36,383 nt of DNA from a virus, in the IMG/VR virus record IMGVR_UViG_3300031857_000615, positions 1-36,383 of that record. One strand, 5' to 3'. Below, one piece after another: positions 22,962-29,864 of the stretch; positions within the stretch are counted from its first letter, which is position 1, and each line of letters begins with the position of its first letter. The notes below the pieces were generated by a model, which saw only the letters and a list, made by a program, of their open reading frames with translations, did no database searches and was not told the origin of the DNA. The position numbers were made by a program, and so were the translations under genes.

Positions 22962-23518
22962 TGAGCCTCTACACTCACAGCGGCCCACTGCCGCAACACA
23001 AGTACGTCTGGATCGAGCCCAACTCCTGTGGCCGCCACGACTGGCTCAAGTGCGTCTGGTTCGGCATCACGTCATTCCCCGGTCGCGCCTGGGGCTGCCA
23101 CGTCATGCTCGAGAGTGGCGCCGTATACCGCAACGTGCCGCTGCACCAACTCGCCTCGGACTGCACAGTTGACGAACCATGGACGCCAGCACAGGCGCAG
23201 ACATGGGACTGCTACGGCTGGCAGTTCAGCACGATTGAATATCCGTTCTTGCAGAGCATGAATTGCCGTGTCCGTCTGCAAGACCGCGACGAACGAAAAG
23301 GCATGTACCTCTTCACGGCGGTGCCGGTGGGCGATGCCTTCAGCGCCGCGCCAGAGCAGAGCAAGGAGTTTTATTTCATCCAGTTGGAGAATGGGCGCTT
23401 TACCGCGCAGCCCACGAACCACGTCTTAGTAGAGGATCGCTCATTCGTGCGCAAGGAGATGGGCTGGCCCGACTTCCTGCGCCGACAGAGCGACTGGCAC
23501 TCAGCGGAGGAGACATGA
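22961..23518 (+). CDS. Conserved-looking early protein (185 aa), function unknown
   Basis: 185 residues from ATG at 22961 (TAATG overlap), avoiding a longer frame that would run into the previous gene. It is rich in Trp, Cys, His and aromatic residues: HDWLKCVWFGITSFPGRAWGCHVMLESGAVYRNVPLHQLA reads as two adjacent conserved blocks, followed by WDCYGWQFSTIEYPFL and a beta-rich YLFTAVPVGDAFSAAPEQSKEF. I have a weak memory of similar proteins in other environmental phages, but no name. It lacks membrane segments and classic enzyme motifs. It is the largest unassigned protein of the early operon. Confidence 0.68.
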   Translation: MSLYTHSGPLPQHKYVWIEPNSCGRHDWLKCVWFGITSFPGRAWGCHVMLESGAVYRNVPLHQLASDCTVDEPWTPAQAQTWDCYGWQFSTIEYPFLQSMNCRVRLQDRDERKGMYLFTAVPVGDAFSAAPEQSKEFYFIQLENGRFTAQPTNHVLVEDRSFVRKEMGWPDFLRRQSDWHSAEET

Positions 23519-23694
23519 CAATCTTAGGCGGCATCGCCGCGACGATCTTCTTGCTGTGGGCCATCCACGGCATCATCGAACACCTGCGCGACCGCCGGTT
23601 TACCCGCGCGACGCGCAACCATTTACATGAGAATTGGCGGTCGGTTCCCCCGCCTAACTGGCGCTCCGCACGGGGCGGTAGAGATTACTGGTGA
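23515..23694 (+). CDS. Small membrane protein (59 aa)
   Basis: 59 residues from ATG at 23515, which overlaps the previous stop as ATGA. Residues about 3-22 (ILGGIAATIFLLWAIHGII) form a membrane span; the rest is a basic cytoplasmic tail (RDRRFTRATRNHLHENW, then PPNWRSARGGRDYW). By the positive-inside rule the tail would face the cytoplasm. No family is known to me. The neighbour downstream is the SSB-like gene with its own ribosome site. Confidence 0.6.
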   Translation: MTILGGIAATIFLLWAIHGIIEHLRDRRFTRATRNHLHENWRSVPPPNWRSARGGRDYW

Positions 23695-23719
23695 ACCGTA
23701 AACAGAAGGAGTATTGAAA

Positions 23720-24355
23720 ATGAGTCTGATTATTTCTGAGTCTGGTGGTGGTAAGTACCCTGAGCGCAAGCCTCTGGAAGCTGGGGCCTACAGTGCGGTT
23801 TGCGACATGATTATCGACCTCGGCGTGCAGCCCTCGCCGGGTGGGCAGTTCGCACCGAAGCGCACGCTGATGGTTCGCTTCCAGATTCCTAGCGAGCGCG
23901 TAGAGATCACGAAGAACGGCGAGACGAAGAGTCTTCCGGCTGTGATTTCCCGCACACTCGGCCTCTCGTTAAACGAGAAGGCGACGCTGCGGCAGTTGCT
24001 CCAGTCGTGGCGCGGTCGTGCGTTCACGCCGGACGAACTCAAGCGATTCGACCTTGCCAACGTCCTCGGCAAGCCGGCCTTTATCAACGTCACGCACAGT
24101 GTCAAGGGAGACAAGACCTACGCCAACCTCACCAGCATCATGCCGCTGCCGAAGGGCATGCCGGCGCCGACGCTGGAAGGTGACGCGCTGATCTACTCGA
24201 CCGACGCGCCAGATGCGGCAGTCTTCGACCAGCTCCCGCCCTGGGTGCAGGACAAGATCGCCAATCGCATCGTGGACATTCCGAAGGCGGCCCCCGCTGC
24301 CAAGGCTGCACCTGCTGCGGCTGAGGAGTTCAAAGACGATGAGGTGGCGTTCTAA
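23720..24355 (+). CDS. Phage single-stranded-DNA-binding-like protein with acidic tip
   Basis: 211 residues from ATG at 23720, eight bases after AAGGAG; a TTG two codons earlier is possible but less good. The body is a single beta-rich domain (EAGAYSAVCDMIIDLGVQ, RTLMVRFQIPSERVE, KPAFINVTHSVKGDKTYANLTSI), consistent with an OB-like fold. An Ala/Pro-rich flexible linker and the acidic ending EEFKDDEVAF follow, close to the SSB tip (DDDIPF). The architecture of OB domain, linker and acidic tip is that of SSB. It would protect ssDNA and recruit partners. It is coupled by TAATG to the nuclease gene. Homologues are often annotated only as hypothetical. Confidence 0.72.
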   Translation: MSLIISESGGGKYPERKPLEAGAYSAVCDMIIDLGVQPSPGGQFAPKRTLMVRFQIPSERVEITKNGETKSLPAVISRTLGLSLNEKATLRQLLQSWRGRAFTPDELKRFDLANVLGKPAFINVTHSVKGDKTYANLTSIMPLPKGMPAPTLEGDALIYSTDAPDAAVFDQLPPWVQDKIANRIVDIPKAAPAAKAAPAAAEEFKDDEVAF

Positions 24356-25062
24356 TGCCTACTCCACGCCAAGGTTACAAGGCGGCAGACGGTAAGAAGA
24401 TTCCGTCCGTCACCACTATCCTCAAGATCAAAGACCCCGGTGCATTGATTAACTGGGCCTATAAAACTGGTCGTGAGCATGGCGTGCTGGAGGGGCAGGG
24501 CAATCCTGCCCCCTCTGGTCTATACGAAGGCTCCGACATCCTCGCCATCGGCACCTGCGTGCATAGCATGTGTGAGGCATGGGTGAAGGGCGACGACCCG
24601 CATATCGTGCTCGAGAAGGCGCTGGAGGCGAAGACCGTAGTTGACCCCAAGGTGTTCCGCGCCCAGGCGAGTTCGGCTTACTCGGCCTTTGAGTTCTGGG
24701 TCAAGGGCACGCAGCTCGAGATCGTGGACTGCGAGGTTGCCGTGATTAGCGAGACGCACCGTTACGGCGGCACGCTCGACTTCATCGGCAAGCTCAACGG
24801 TAAGTTGGTGCTCGGCGACTTCAAGACCAGTAACGGCGTCTGGCCCGAGTACCTGTGCCAGTTGGCGGCGTATGCCAAGGCTTATGAGGAGTGCACGGGC
24901 AGCAAGATCGACGGCGGCTACCACTTACTCAGATTCAGCAAGGAGAACGGCGACTTCGGCCACCACTTCTACCCATCGCTCGACGACGACGCATGGCCGG
25001 CGTTCCTGCACCTGCGTGCGCTGCACGACCTTAACGAGAAACTGAAGAAGAGGGCAGCATGA
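24355..25062 (+). CDS. PD-(D/E)XK exonuclease (RecB/Cas4-like)
   Basis: 235 residues. The catalytic order is clear: a His in GTCVH (66-70), Asp in GGTLDFIG (D142), then GDFKTSN (D155, K157) and the QxxxY helix CQLAAYAKAY (Q169). These are the hallmarks of RecB-type nuclease domains, also found in Cas4 and phage exonucleases, which process DNA ends during recombination-dependent replication. The N-terminal KKIPSVTTIL is also typical of this phage subgroup. With the SSB-like gene immediately upstream (TAATG), the pair may act as a recombination module, though no annealase is recognised. A Cas4-type Cys cluster is not seen. Confidence 0.82.
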   Translation: MPTPRQGYKAADGKKIPSVTTILKIKDPGALINWAYKTGREHGVLEGQGNPAPSGLYEGSDILAIGTCVHSMCEAWVKGDDPHIVLEKALEAKTVVDPKVFRAQASSAYSAFEFWVKGTQLEIVDCEVAVISETHRYGGTLDFIGKLNGKLVLGDFKTSNGVWPEYLCQLAAYAKAYEECTGSKIDGGYHLLRFSKENGDFGHHFYPSLDDDAWPAFLHLRALHDLNEKLKKRAA

Positions 25063-25202
25063 ACGACAAAGACCTAATCAAAGACATGATAGGTGTGACG
25101 GTGTATATCGCCGGATGGCTGCTCGCCGTGGTATCTGTTGCCGTGGCGCTCGGCCTGTTCTTCGGCATTGTCACCAAGGTAGCGCGAGCGGTAGCAGGAT
25201 GA
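25059..25202 (+). CDS. Single-span membrane microprotein (47 aa)
   Basis: 47 residues, overlapping both neighbours by ATGA. MNDKDLIKDMIGVTVYIAGW leads into a long hydrophobic span (residues about 13-38) and a short basic end (TKVARAVAG). It is one of several tiny membrane proteins in the early operon, none of which resembles the late holin. The function is unknown; host membrane perturbation, superinfection exclusion and anti-defence are all possible roles. Confidence 0.6.
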   Translation: MNDKDLIKDMIGVTVYIAGWLLAVVSVAVALGLFFGIVTKVARAVAG

Positions 25203-25486
25203 GAGACATGGACTTTGCCGACGAACTACGTGGCGATGACCCAGTATGCAGCCCATCCCATTACCAGTTGGTACTACCAACCGGCGAGGATGTGGAGGCC
25301 ATCGACATCATCCGCGCCGTTCTCGGTGAGCAAGGTACGGTAGCGTACTGCCGTGGCTCGGCGCTCAAGTATCTACTGCGCGCTGGACGGAAGGATATCA
25401 GCCCTGAGTCGCAAGACCTGCGAAAAGCGGCATGGTTCCTGACGTATTGTGCGCAACTACTTGAGGCGATTAACCATGAAGATTGA
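25199..25486 (+). CDS. DUF3310 protein
   Basis: 95 residues from ATG at 25199 (ATGA overlap). It carries the complete DUF3310 signature: SPSHYQL, then GEDVEAIDIIRAVLG, YCRGSALKYLLRAGRKD and LRKAAWFLTY. This small helical family is widespread in phages and is sometimes called a nucleotide-kinase-like or MazG-like protein, but no activity is firmly established. The length and motif spacing are normal. Its location among replication genes fits a role in nucleotide metabolism. Confidence 0.88.
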   Translation: MRDMDFADELRGDDPVCSPSHYQLVLPTGEDVEAIDIIRAVLGEQGTVAYCRGSALKYLLRAGRKDISPESQDLRKAAWFLTYCAQLLEAINHED

Positions 25487-25688
25487 AGTCTGCGGCTGCT
25501 GCATCGAGGAGGTCGTGCGCGGAGATTTACGCTCCACGCTCGAGAACCTGGAGGATGACCGCAAGAGGCGCAAGAGCAAGGCTGGCGGCACTGCCATCTT
25601 TGACCTTGACCGGGAGCGTGATCTTGAGATACTCGATGAGCACATTGCAGCAATGAAGTTGGTGTTGAGGTATTACGGCGAAACCTGA
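25476..25688 (+). CDS. Small helical protein with N-terminal CxxC (70 aa)
   Basis: 70 residues from ATG at 25476, 11 bases inside the DUF3310 end; the frame extends upstream but that part is overlap. It begins MKIEVCGCCIEEVVRGDLRS, with three closely spaced Cys, followed by a charged helical body (LENLEDDRKRRKSK, DLDRERDLEILDEHIAAMKLVL). It could bind a metal through its Cys cluster. No family is recognised. Confidence 0.6.
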   Translation: MKIEVCGCCIEEVVRGDLRSTLENLEDDRKRRKSKAGGTAIFDLDRERDLEILDEHIAAMKLVLRYYGET

Positions 25689-25753
25689 TCCATAACCCGA
25701 GGCGCGCGCCATACACTTCGGAGAACCGGCCCCGTCGCGCCAGCCGGATTTAT
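25689..25753. other. 65-base gap in the early operon
   Basis: No gene is visible. It contains the palindrome GGCGCGCGCC at 25701-25710 and a GC-rich stretch before the next start, with no clear ribosome binding site. Confidence 0.4.
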
Positions 25754-26065
25754 ATGCCTACAATCGACACAGAAAGCCCGCCGCGTGCTTGGCTCAACGA
25801 ATGGGTCGAGAATGCGCACAATAAGCAGCAACTCAAGCAGGTGATCTACGAGCAGCAGGATCGGCTTGATACCTACATCAAGCAGATTGAGAAACTAGAG
25901 GCCGAGCGCAGCGAGATGATCCGCTGGCAGGTGGAGACGACGTACATGGACATGATGCAGAAAGCGATCATCCAGCGTTATAAGAATGCGCTGGAGACGA
26001 TTGCCAAGGCTGAGTATTCCGCAGAGTGCGCAGCCATCGCTGAGACGGCGCTGAGGCCCACATGA
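25754..26065 (+). CDS. Coiled-coil protein (103 aa)
   Basis: 103 residues, almost wholly helical. The central part (KQQLKQVIYEQQDRLDTYIKQIEKLEAERSE, read as consecutive heptads) is a clear coiled coil, and the C-terminal AEYSAECAAIAETALRPT ends in a short Ala-rich helix. It follows a 65-base gap and has no obvious ribosome site. No enzyme motif is present. It could be an adaptor or an oligomeric regulator; the function is unknown. Confidence 0.6.
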   Translation: MPTIDTESPPRAWLNEWVENAHNKQQLKQVIYEQQDRLDTYIKQIEKLEAERSEMIRWQVETTYMDMMQKAIIQRYKNALETIAKAEYSAECAAIAETALRPT

Positions 26066-26169
26066 CCGACGCCACACTAGCCTTCGGCTTCGGTGTCGGC
26101 ATGGGTATGCTCGTCACCCTGCTCTTTATCTGGCCCGCTATTCGCTGGCGCGACAGCGACGAAGACTAG
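26062..26169 (+). CDS. Single-span membrane microprotein (35 aa), last gene of the rightward operon
   Basis: 35 residues: MTDATLAFGFGVGMGMLVTL, then LFIWPAIRWRDSDED. One Gly/Met/Leu-rich span is followed by a charged tail. It starts in an ATGA overlap. Its TAG stop overlaps that of the convergent metallophosphoesterase gene on the sequence CTAG, which reads as TAG on both strands. It is the fourth tiny membrane protein of this operon. Confidence 0.5.
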   Translation: MTDATLAFGFGVGMGMLVTLLFIWPAIRWRDSDED

Positions 26170-26909
26170 CCGTACTTGCGGCGCAGGTAGTCCATGCGCA
26201 GCGGCATGAGGTCGTAGTCGCCTTTTCGCACGCCGTTGAGCACGACGATGCCGTTCCACTCAGACGTTTGCACGTCGTCGGGGCGGTAGCCTTCGTGTTC
26301 TAGGTAGAAGCGCCCCGCGACGAGGCCGTGCTTGACGTGATCGGGGTATTGCTTGCTGGCGTACAAGAAGCCCTGCTGGTGCCCCTGCACGAATGACTTG
26401 CCGATGTTGTTGAGGCGCGACACGATGGTACCGCCAATGGGCTTGCCACTGAACGGATTAGGGAAGTAGTGGCAATATGCGATGTCGTCGATGTTGATGA
26501 TTTTTAGGAATCGGTGCCGCTCCCAGTCCAGCGTCTGGCAGTTCTGTGAACCGATAATCCCTTTGAACTTTGGGTCGTTGTTGGCGACACGGTTGGCGCG
26601 GTTCTCGTGGTTGCCCTCGAGAAACACCTTTCTCGGCTTCCACGTCTTGCTGCGCGTCTTCTTAAAGTAAGAATTTAGAAGATGGAAAGCCTCGTTCCCA
26701 GCGTCCACGTCAGCCTGATAGCGCCTGCCCTCCACCTCAATGCTGCCCTTCTCGGCGTGGCTGTTGAGGCTTGGGAAGTCCCACCAGTCGCCCAAGCACA
26801 CGACGACATCTGGCTTGTATTCTAGTATGGCCTCTCCGGCCCACTTGATGTGCTCTGTACGCGACTCAGGCTTCACCTGCGCGTCAGGGATGATGAGATG
26901 TCGCTTCAT
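26166..26909 (-). CDS. Calcineurin-like metallophosphoesterase
   Basis: 247 residues. The metal site is complete: D9 in LIIPDAQ, GDWWD (40-44), GNHE (99-102), H147 in CHYF and GHQQG (176-180). This is the standard calcineurin-like phosphoesterase series. Family members cut phosphoesters in nucleic acids, nucleotides or proteins, and the true substrate cannot be chosen here. The length is normal and no fused domain is present. It is the final gene of the leftward arm, coupled by ATGA to the HExxH peptidase gene, and ends tail-to-tail with the rightward operon. Confidence 0.85.
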   Translation of the reverse strand: MKRHLIIPDAQVKPESRTEHIKWAGEAILEYKPDVVVCLGDWWDFPSLNSHAEKGSIEVEGRRYQADVDAGNEAFHLLNSYFKKTRSKTWKPRKVFLEGNHENRANRVANNDPKFKGIIGSQNCQTLDWERHRFLKIINIDDIAYCHYFPNPFSGKPIGGTIVSRLNNIGKSFVQGHQQGFLYASKQYPDHVKHGLVAGRFYLEHEGYRPDDVQTSEWNGIVVLNGVRKGDYDLMPLRMDYLRRKYG

Positions 26910-27232
26910 TCCATGGTCGTGAGCATCTGCTGCAATAGATGCCCAAGACGATCAACAAACTGCTCATCACGCGACAGGTCTTCGGTCTTTGGGATAGGCC
27001 CATAACCTGCGATGTCGAGCATGGCGTGAATAGCCTCGTGCGCCCAAACTTGCTGGCGCGCCGACCCCTTCACGCTGCTGATAATTTCAATGCGGTTCTT
27101 TTCCGGCAGCCAAATGCCGATACAGTCCTTGCCATGCCGCCATTTGCCGCGCGGCACGGTGCGCACCTCGATGGTGTGCCCTGCTAGTTGGAACTTTTTT
27201 GGGATTCCGTCGTCGCGGACGGGGATACCCAC
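26906..27232 (-). CDS. Small HExxH metallopeptidase (ImmA/IrrE- or SprT-like zincin)
   Basis: About 108 residues if it starts at GTG 27232, which follows GAGGGGG at a suitable distance; an ATG at 27271 would overlap Rz by 88 bases and seems less likely. The active-site helix is QQVWAHEAIHAMLDIAGY with HExxH, preceded by beta strands (CIGIWLPEKNRIEII) and followed by DEQFVDRLGHLLQQML, which can supply the third ligand Glu. Relatives include ImmA, which cleaves phage repressors, and other phage zincins. It has no HTH. It lies after the lysis genes, so it is expressed late. Confidence 0.68.
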   Translation of the reverse strand: MGIPVRDDGIPKKFQLAGHTIEVRTVPRGKWRHGKDCIGIWLPEKNRIEIISSVKGSARQQVWAHEAIHAMLDIAGYGPIPKTEDLSRDEQFVDRLGHLLQQMLTTME

Positions 27233-27681
27233 TTCTGCAACCCCCTCAACTGCGCGCTTAGGGCGTCGCATTGGTAGGCGAGCTCTCGGAGGGCCGCAAG
27301 ATCGCCTCGAGGCGCTCCTGAAACGCTCCCGGCGCTGGGGGCGGGGCCATTAGCACTGCTGGAGGCTGCGCTGGCTGCGGGCACGTCAGGGGCGTCTGAG
27401 AAGCACACCCGCACAGGGCCACGGTCGCGGATAACGCGACGAAGGCCAGCGATTTCTTTCGTGTAGGCATTGACGGCTTCCTCTGCTTTCTTTGCATTGG
27501 CCCGCTCAAACTCCAACGTGGACGCGAGGTTATCACGTTCTGCTAATGCTCTGTCAAGGTGCGGCTGCACCTGTTCGCGCCCTATGCCGATGAGCCAATT
27601 CCCGACCGTGAGGCTGACCGCAAGGAGGGCCAGCGAAATGATGATGTACGGCGCCTGCCGCAGCAGCCACGCCTGGATCAT
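27184..27681 (-). CDS. Rz: i-Spanin (Rz-like)
   Basis: 165 residues (lambda Rz has 153). An N-terminal signal anchor (residues about 8-32, YIIISLALLAVSLTVG) places the rest in the periplasm, followed by a coiled coil (HLDRALAERDNLASTLEFERANAKKAEEAV as heptads), an Ala/Ser/Pro-rich stretch and a C-terminal helix (LAALRELAYQCDALSAQL). It pairs with the outer-membrane lipoprotein Rz1 to fuse the two membranes and finish lysis. The Rz1 gene is nested inside it in another frame. It follows the holin by ATGA overlap. Confidence 0.85.
   Translation of the reverse strand: MIQAWLLRQAPYIIISLALLAVSLTVGNWLIGIGREQVQPHLDRALAERDNLASTLEFERANAKKAEEAVNAYTKEIAGLRRVIRDRGPVRVCFSDAPDVPAASAASSSANGPAPSAGSVSGAPRGDLAALRELAYQCDALSAQLRGLQKWVSPSATTESQKSSN
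27258..27470 (-). CDS. Rz1: o-Spanin lipoprotein (Rz1-like), nested within Rz
   Basis: 70 residues from ATG at 27470, wholly inside Rz in a different frame; an in-frame ATG further upstream is less likely because it would precede the signal peptide. MPTRKKSLAFVALSATVALC is a lipoprotein signal, with the lipobox ALCGC providing the Cys that is lipidated. The mature part is short and Pro-rich (CPQPAQPP, APPPAPG), as in lambda Rz1 (60 residues). It anchors to the outer membrane and binds Rz in the periplasm. The Cys two before the lipid Cys is slightly unusual. Confidence 0.85.
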   Translation of the reverse strand: MPTRKKSLAFVALSATVALCGCASQTPLTCPQPAQPPAVLMAPPPAPGAFQERLEAILRPSESSPTNATP

Positions 27682-27872
27682 TTCTCAGAGAGCGGCTGGG
27701 TCGTGATGGCGCGCAGGGCGATGTTCGCCATCGCACCGGCAGCGAGTACCGCAGCGGCGACCTGAGCGCCGAATAGCGTGGTCAGATGGGCGCCGATGAG
27801 TTCCAGCCCACCGAGTACGGCGAGCAGGACGTTCCACCAGACGGTCTTTGATTTCAATGCACCTTTAATCAT
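27678..27872 (-). CDS. Holin-like protein
   Basis: 64 residues. After MIKGALKSKTVWWN come two hydrophobic spans (VLLAVLGGLELIGAHL and QVAAAVLAAGAMANIALRAI) and a short polar tail TTQPLSEK, a layout common to small phage holins with two membrane segments. It permeabilises the inner membrane at the set time so that the endolysin reaches peptidoglycan. It lies between endolysin and Rz, overlapping both by ATGA, the usual lysis cassette. Confidence 0.8.
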   Translation of the reverse strand: MIKGALKSKTVWWNVLLAVLGGLELIGAHLTTLFGAQVAAAVLAAGAMANIALRAITTQPLSEK

Positions 27873-28216
27873 TTGATACCCTCATGCTCTAAGCTGTAGT
27901 GATTACCGTCGTTAAACCGACCGCCCCAGCGGGCGTCCGGCGCTTGCTTCTCCCACCACTCCCCGAGCGGCTTGTGGTCTTCCGTGCCTTGCAAGAACTT
28001 GCCGTCCTTAAAGAGGTTAAGATCAATCGCAAGACGCTGCTTGTGCGCGCTCCTCGGATGCCCGTAGCCCATCTTGACCCCAAGCGCGCCATGCACTCGC
28101 GGGTCGCGGAAGGCATCGCCCAGCGTCACCTCAAAGCCCAACTCGTGGGCCTTATCGATAAGCCGCGCGACAAGCCGTGCGAAACGGCGCTGCTTTTGGC
28201 CGAGGGATTCGCTCAT
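27869..28216 (-). CDS. Endolysin, M15 family peptidase (L-Ala-D-Glu peptidase type)
   Basis: 115 residues, slightly short for the family. Zinc ligands and neighbours are in place: SAHKQRLAIDLNLF gives H58 and D65, and the C-terminal DGNHYSLEH gives the last His (106). An early GDAFRDP contributes the usual substrate-side residues. Such enzymes (T5 endolysin is the model) cut the peptide stem of Gram-negative peptidoglycan. There is no signal peptide or cell-wall-binding domain, so release depends on the holin. Confidence 0.9.
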   Translation of the reverse strand: MSESLGQKQRRFARLVARLIDKAHELGFEVTLGDAFRDPRVHGALGVKMGYGHPRSAHKQRLAIDLNLFKDGKFLQGTEDHKPLGEWWEKQAPDARWGGRFNDGNHYSLEHEGIK

Positions 28217-29853
28217 TCTTCATCTTCCGGCAGTAGCAAGCCAGCCGACGGCCCGTAAGTCATCATGCCACGCGCAGTCGGCCCCATAAGCGCACGACGC
28301 GCCATTGGCGACCCAGCGCCCTGCAAGATGTACCGCCGCATGGCAGGGTTTTGATAAGCGCGCGCCAAAGCGCTTGGGGCAAGCAGTCCAGCCGCGCCAA
28401 GGCCAAGGGCCGCCATCGTTTGCTCGCTTGGCGTCTCGCCCTGCGAAAGTCCAGCCGCTACGCCAAGCGCTCCCGGCCCGAGCAGCGTGCCATAACGCTG
28501 CAACGCCTGACGCGGGGCCGTTCCAGACTGCCCGAGCGTCTCTTGGAACGTGCGCGCACTACGCGCCAGTCGTGCCAATTCCGCATCACCGCGATCCATT
28601 AGCGCCGCGCCGCGCTCTGCTTTGCGCGACGTTGCAGCGGCCAATTTCGGAATGCTGATGTCGCCAAGTTCGGTCGTGCCGATGGACTCTTGGATGCGCA
28701 TCAAATTGCGATATTGTTTTCGCGCCGTCTTAATCGCATCAACCTGAGCCTTCGGAACTGAGTTTTGCAAAGCCTCATCAAGCGCTTCGCGTAACTGCCG
28801 CCCGAGCGGGCTTACTCCAGGCTTAGCCGCCAACTGGCTCGCAAGCCTTCTTGCGTTCTGATAAGCCTCTCCAGATATAGAATCGTCCTTGCCAATTTTG
28901 CTCAGGATGCTATTGAGTTGCTGGCGTAGCGGCGCGGCCTCTGCATCCGAAAGTACCATCGCCGCGTCACGCTCAACTTGCGCCATCGTGTCGAGCAACT
29001 TTCCGGGTACTTTGATCCGAGTATTCTTGGCGATGTCGTCCATCACGCTGCCGATGCGTTGGTCTGCGCGACTCAGCACTTCAGGAATCGCTGCCTCGCC
29101 TTGCTCTCCGATGGTCTTGAGCGCAGCACGGTTAAAGGCAGCCTGTCGCGCCTCTTCTCCCTTTTTCATGGCAGCGGCAGAAATCGGATTGTCCGTCAAG
29201 AAACGACGCACGGCTCTCAGGTTTTCAGAGCCCGCCTCTTCGGCAAGGTCAACAGGTATGCCTTCGGCCTGCAAGCGCTTAATCGCCTTTGCGGCCTGCG
29301 GTGATGGCGCGCTACGGCTTGGTTGCAGCGCACGACCAATGCCTCGAGATACGGCTTGCCCAGCAAGGCCGCCAGCAGCACCTAATGCAGCAGACGTGGC
29401 TCGGCTTTCCTCACCCTGAAGAGGCTGCAAAGCGCCAAGGAGGCCGCCGCCAGCAGCAGCGCCGCCAAACGTGGCAGGCGCAGATAGGCCGCGCGCAGCG
29501 GCCCCTGCAATCCCGGGAACTCTGCCTAACGCAGCGCCGGGGATCAACATTGAGCCGACAGAGCCAGCCAAATATCCAGCCTTGCCCGCGCCAGTGCCCA
29601 TGAATGCCTCGGCCTCAGCCGCGCGCTTGGCCTGCTCATCTCTCAATCCGCGTACTGTTTCAGGCTTAACCAGCCCAGCAGCAGCGCCAAGTTCAGCGCC
29701 AAGTTGTTGTGCGCCAAACCCGATATCTCTGACGGATTGCAAGGCGCCACGGCCAAAAGCCTCAAGTCCGCCCATTTCAGGCTCTTGCTTCTTTTGCAGC
29801 CTTGCGCGCGCATTGGAAAGCGCCTGCTGCTGCTCTCTGGTCATCTGTGCCAT
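28213..29853 (-). CDS. Large internal virion (ejection) protein
   Basis: 546 residues from ATG at 29853, preceded by AGGAA; the longer frame reaches into the previous gene. It is dominated by Gly/Ala-rich amphipathic segments (GYLAGSVGSMLIPGAALG, TFGGAAAGGGLLGAL, GPGALGVAAGL, LGLGAAGLLAPSALA) alternating with charged helices (DTMAQVERDAAMVLSDAEA). This pattern is typical of proteins ejected from the head to form a channel across the host envelope. It resembles annotated internal virion proteins of other short-tailed phages in composition. No lysozyme-like domain is seen. It directly precedes the endolysin gene (ATGA). Confidence 0.7.
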   Translation of the reverse strand: MAQMTREQQQALSNARARLQKKQEPEMGGLEAFGRGALQSVRDIGFGAQQLGAELGAAAGLVKPETVRGLRDEQAKRAAEAEAFMGTGAGKAGYLAGSVGSMLIPGAALGRVPGIAGAAARGLSAPATFGGAAAGGGLLGALQPLQGEESRATSAALGAAGGLAGQAVSRGIGRALQPSRSAPSPQAAKAIKRLQAEGIPVDLAEEAGSENLRAVRRFLTDNPISAAAMKKGEEARQAAFNRAALKTIGEQGEAAIPEVLSRADQRIGSVMDDIAKNTRIKVPGKLLDTMAQVERDAAMVLSDAEAAPLRQQLNSILSKIGKDDSISGEAYQNARRLASQLAAKPGVSPLGRQLREALDEALQNSVPKAQVDAIKTARKQYRNLMRIQESIGTTELGDISIPKLAAATSRKAERGAALMDRGDAELARLARSARTFQETLGQSGTAPRQALQRYGTLLGPGALGVAAGLSQGETPSEQTMAALGLGAAGLLAPSALARAYQNPAMRRYILQGAGSPMARRALMGPTARGMMTYGPSAGLLLPEDEE

Positions 29854-29864
29854 GTTAGTTCCTA

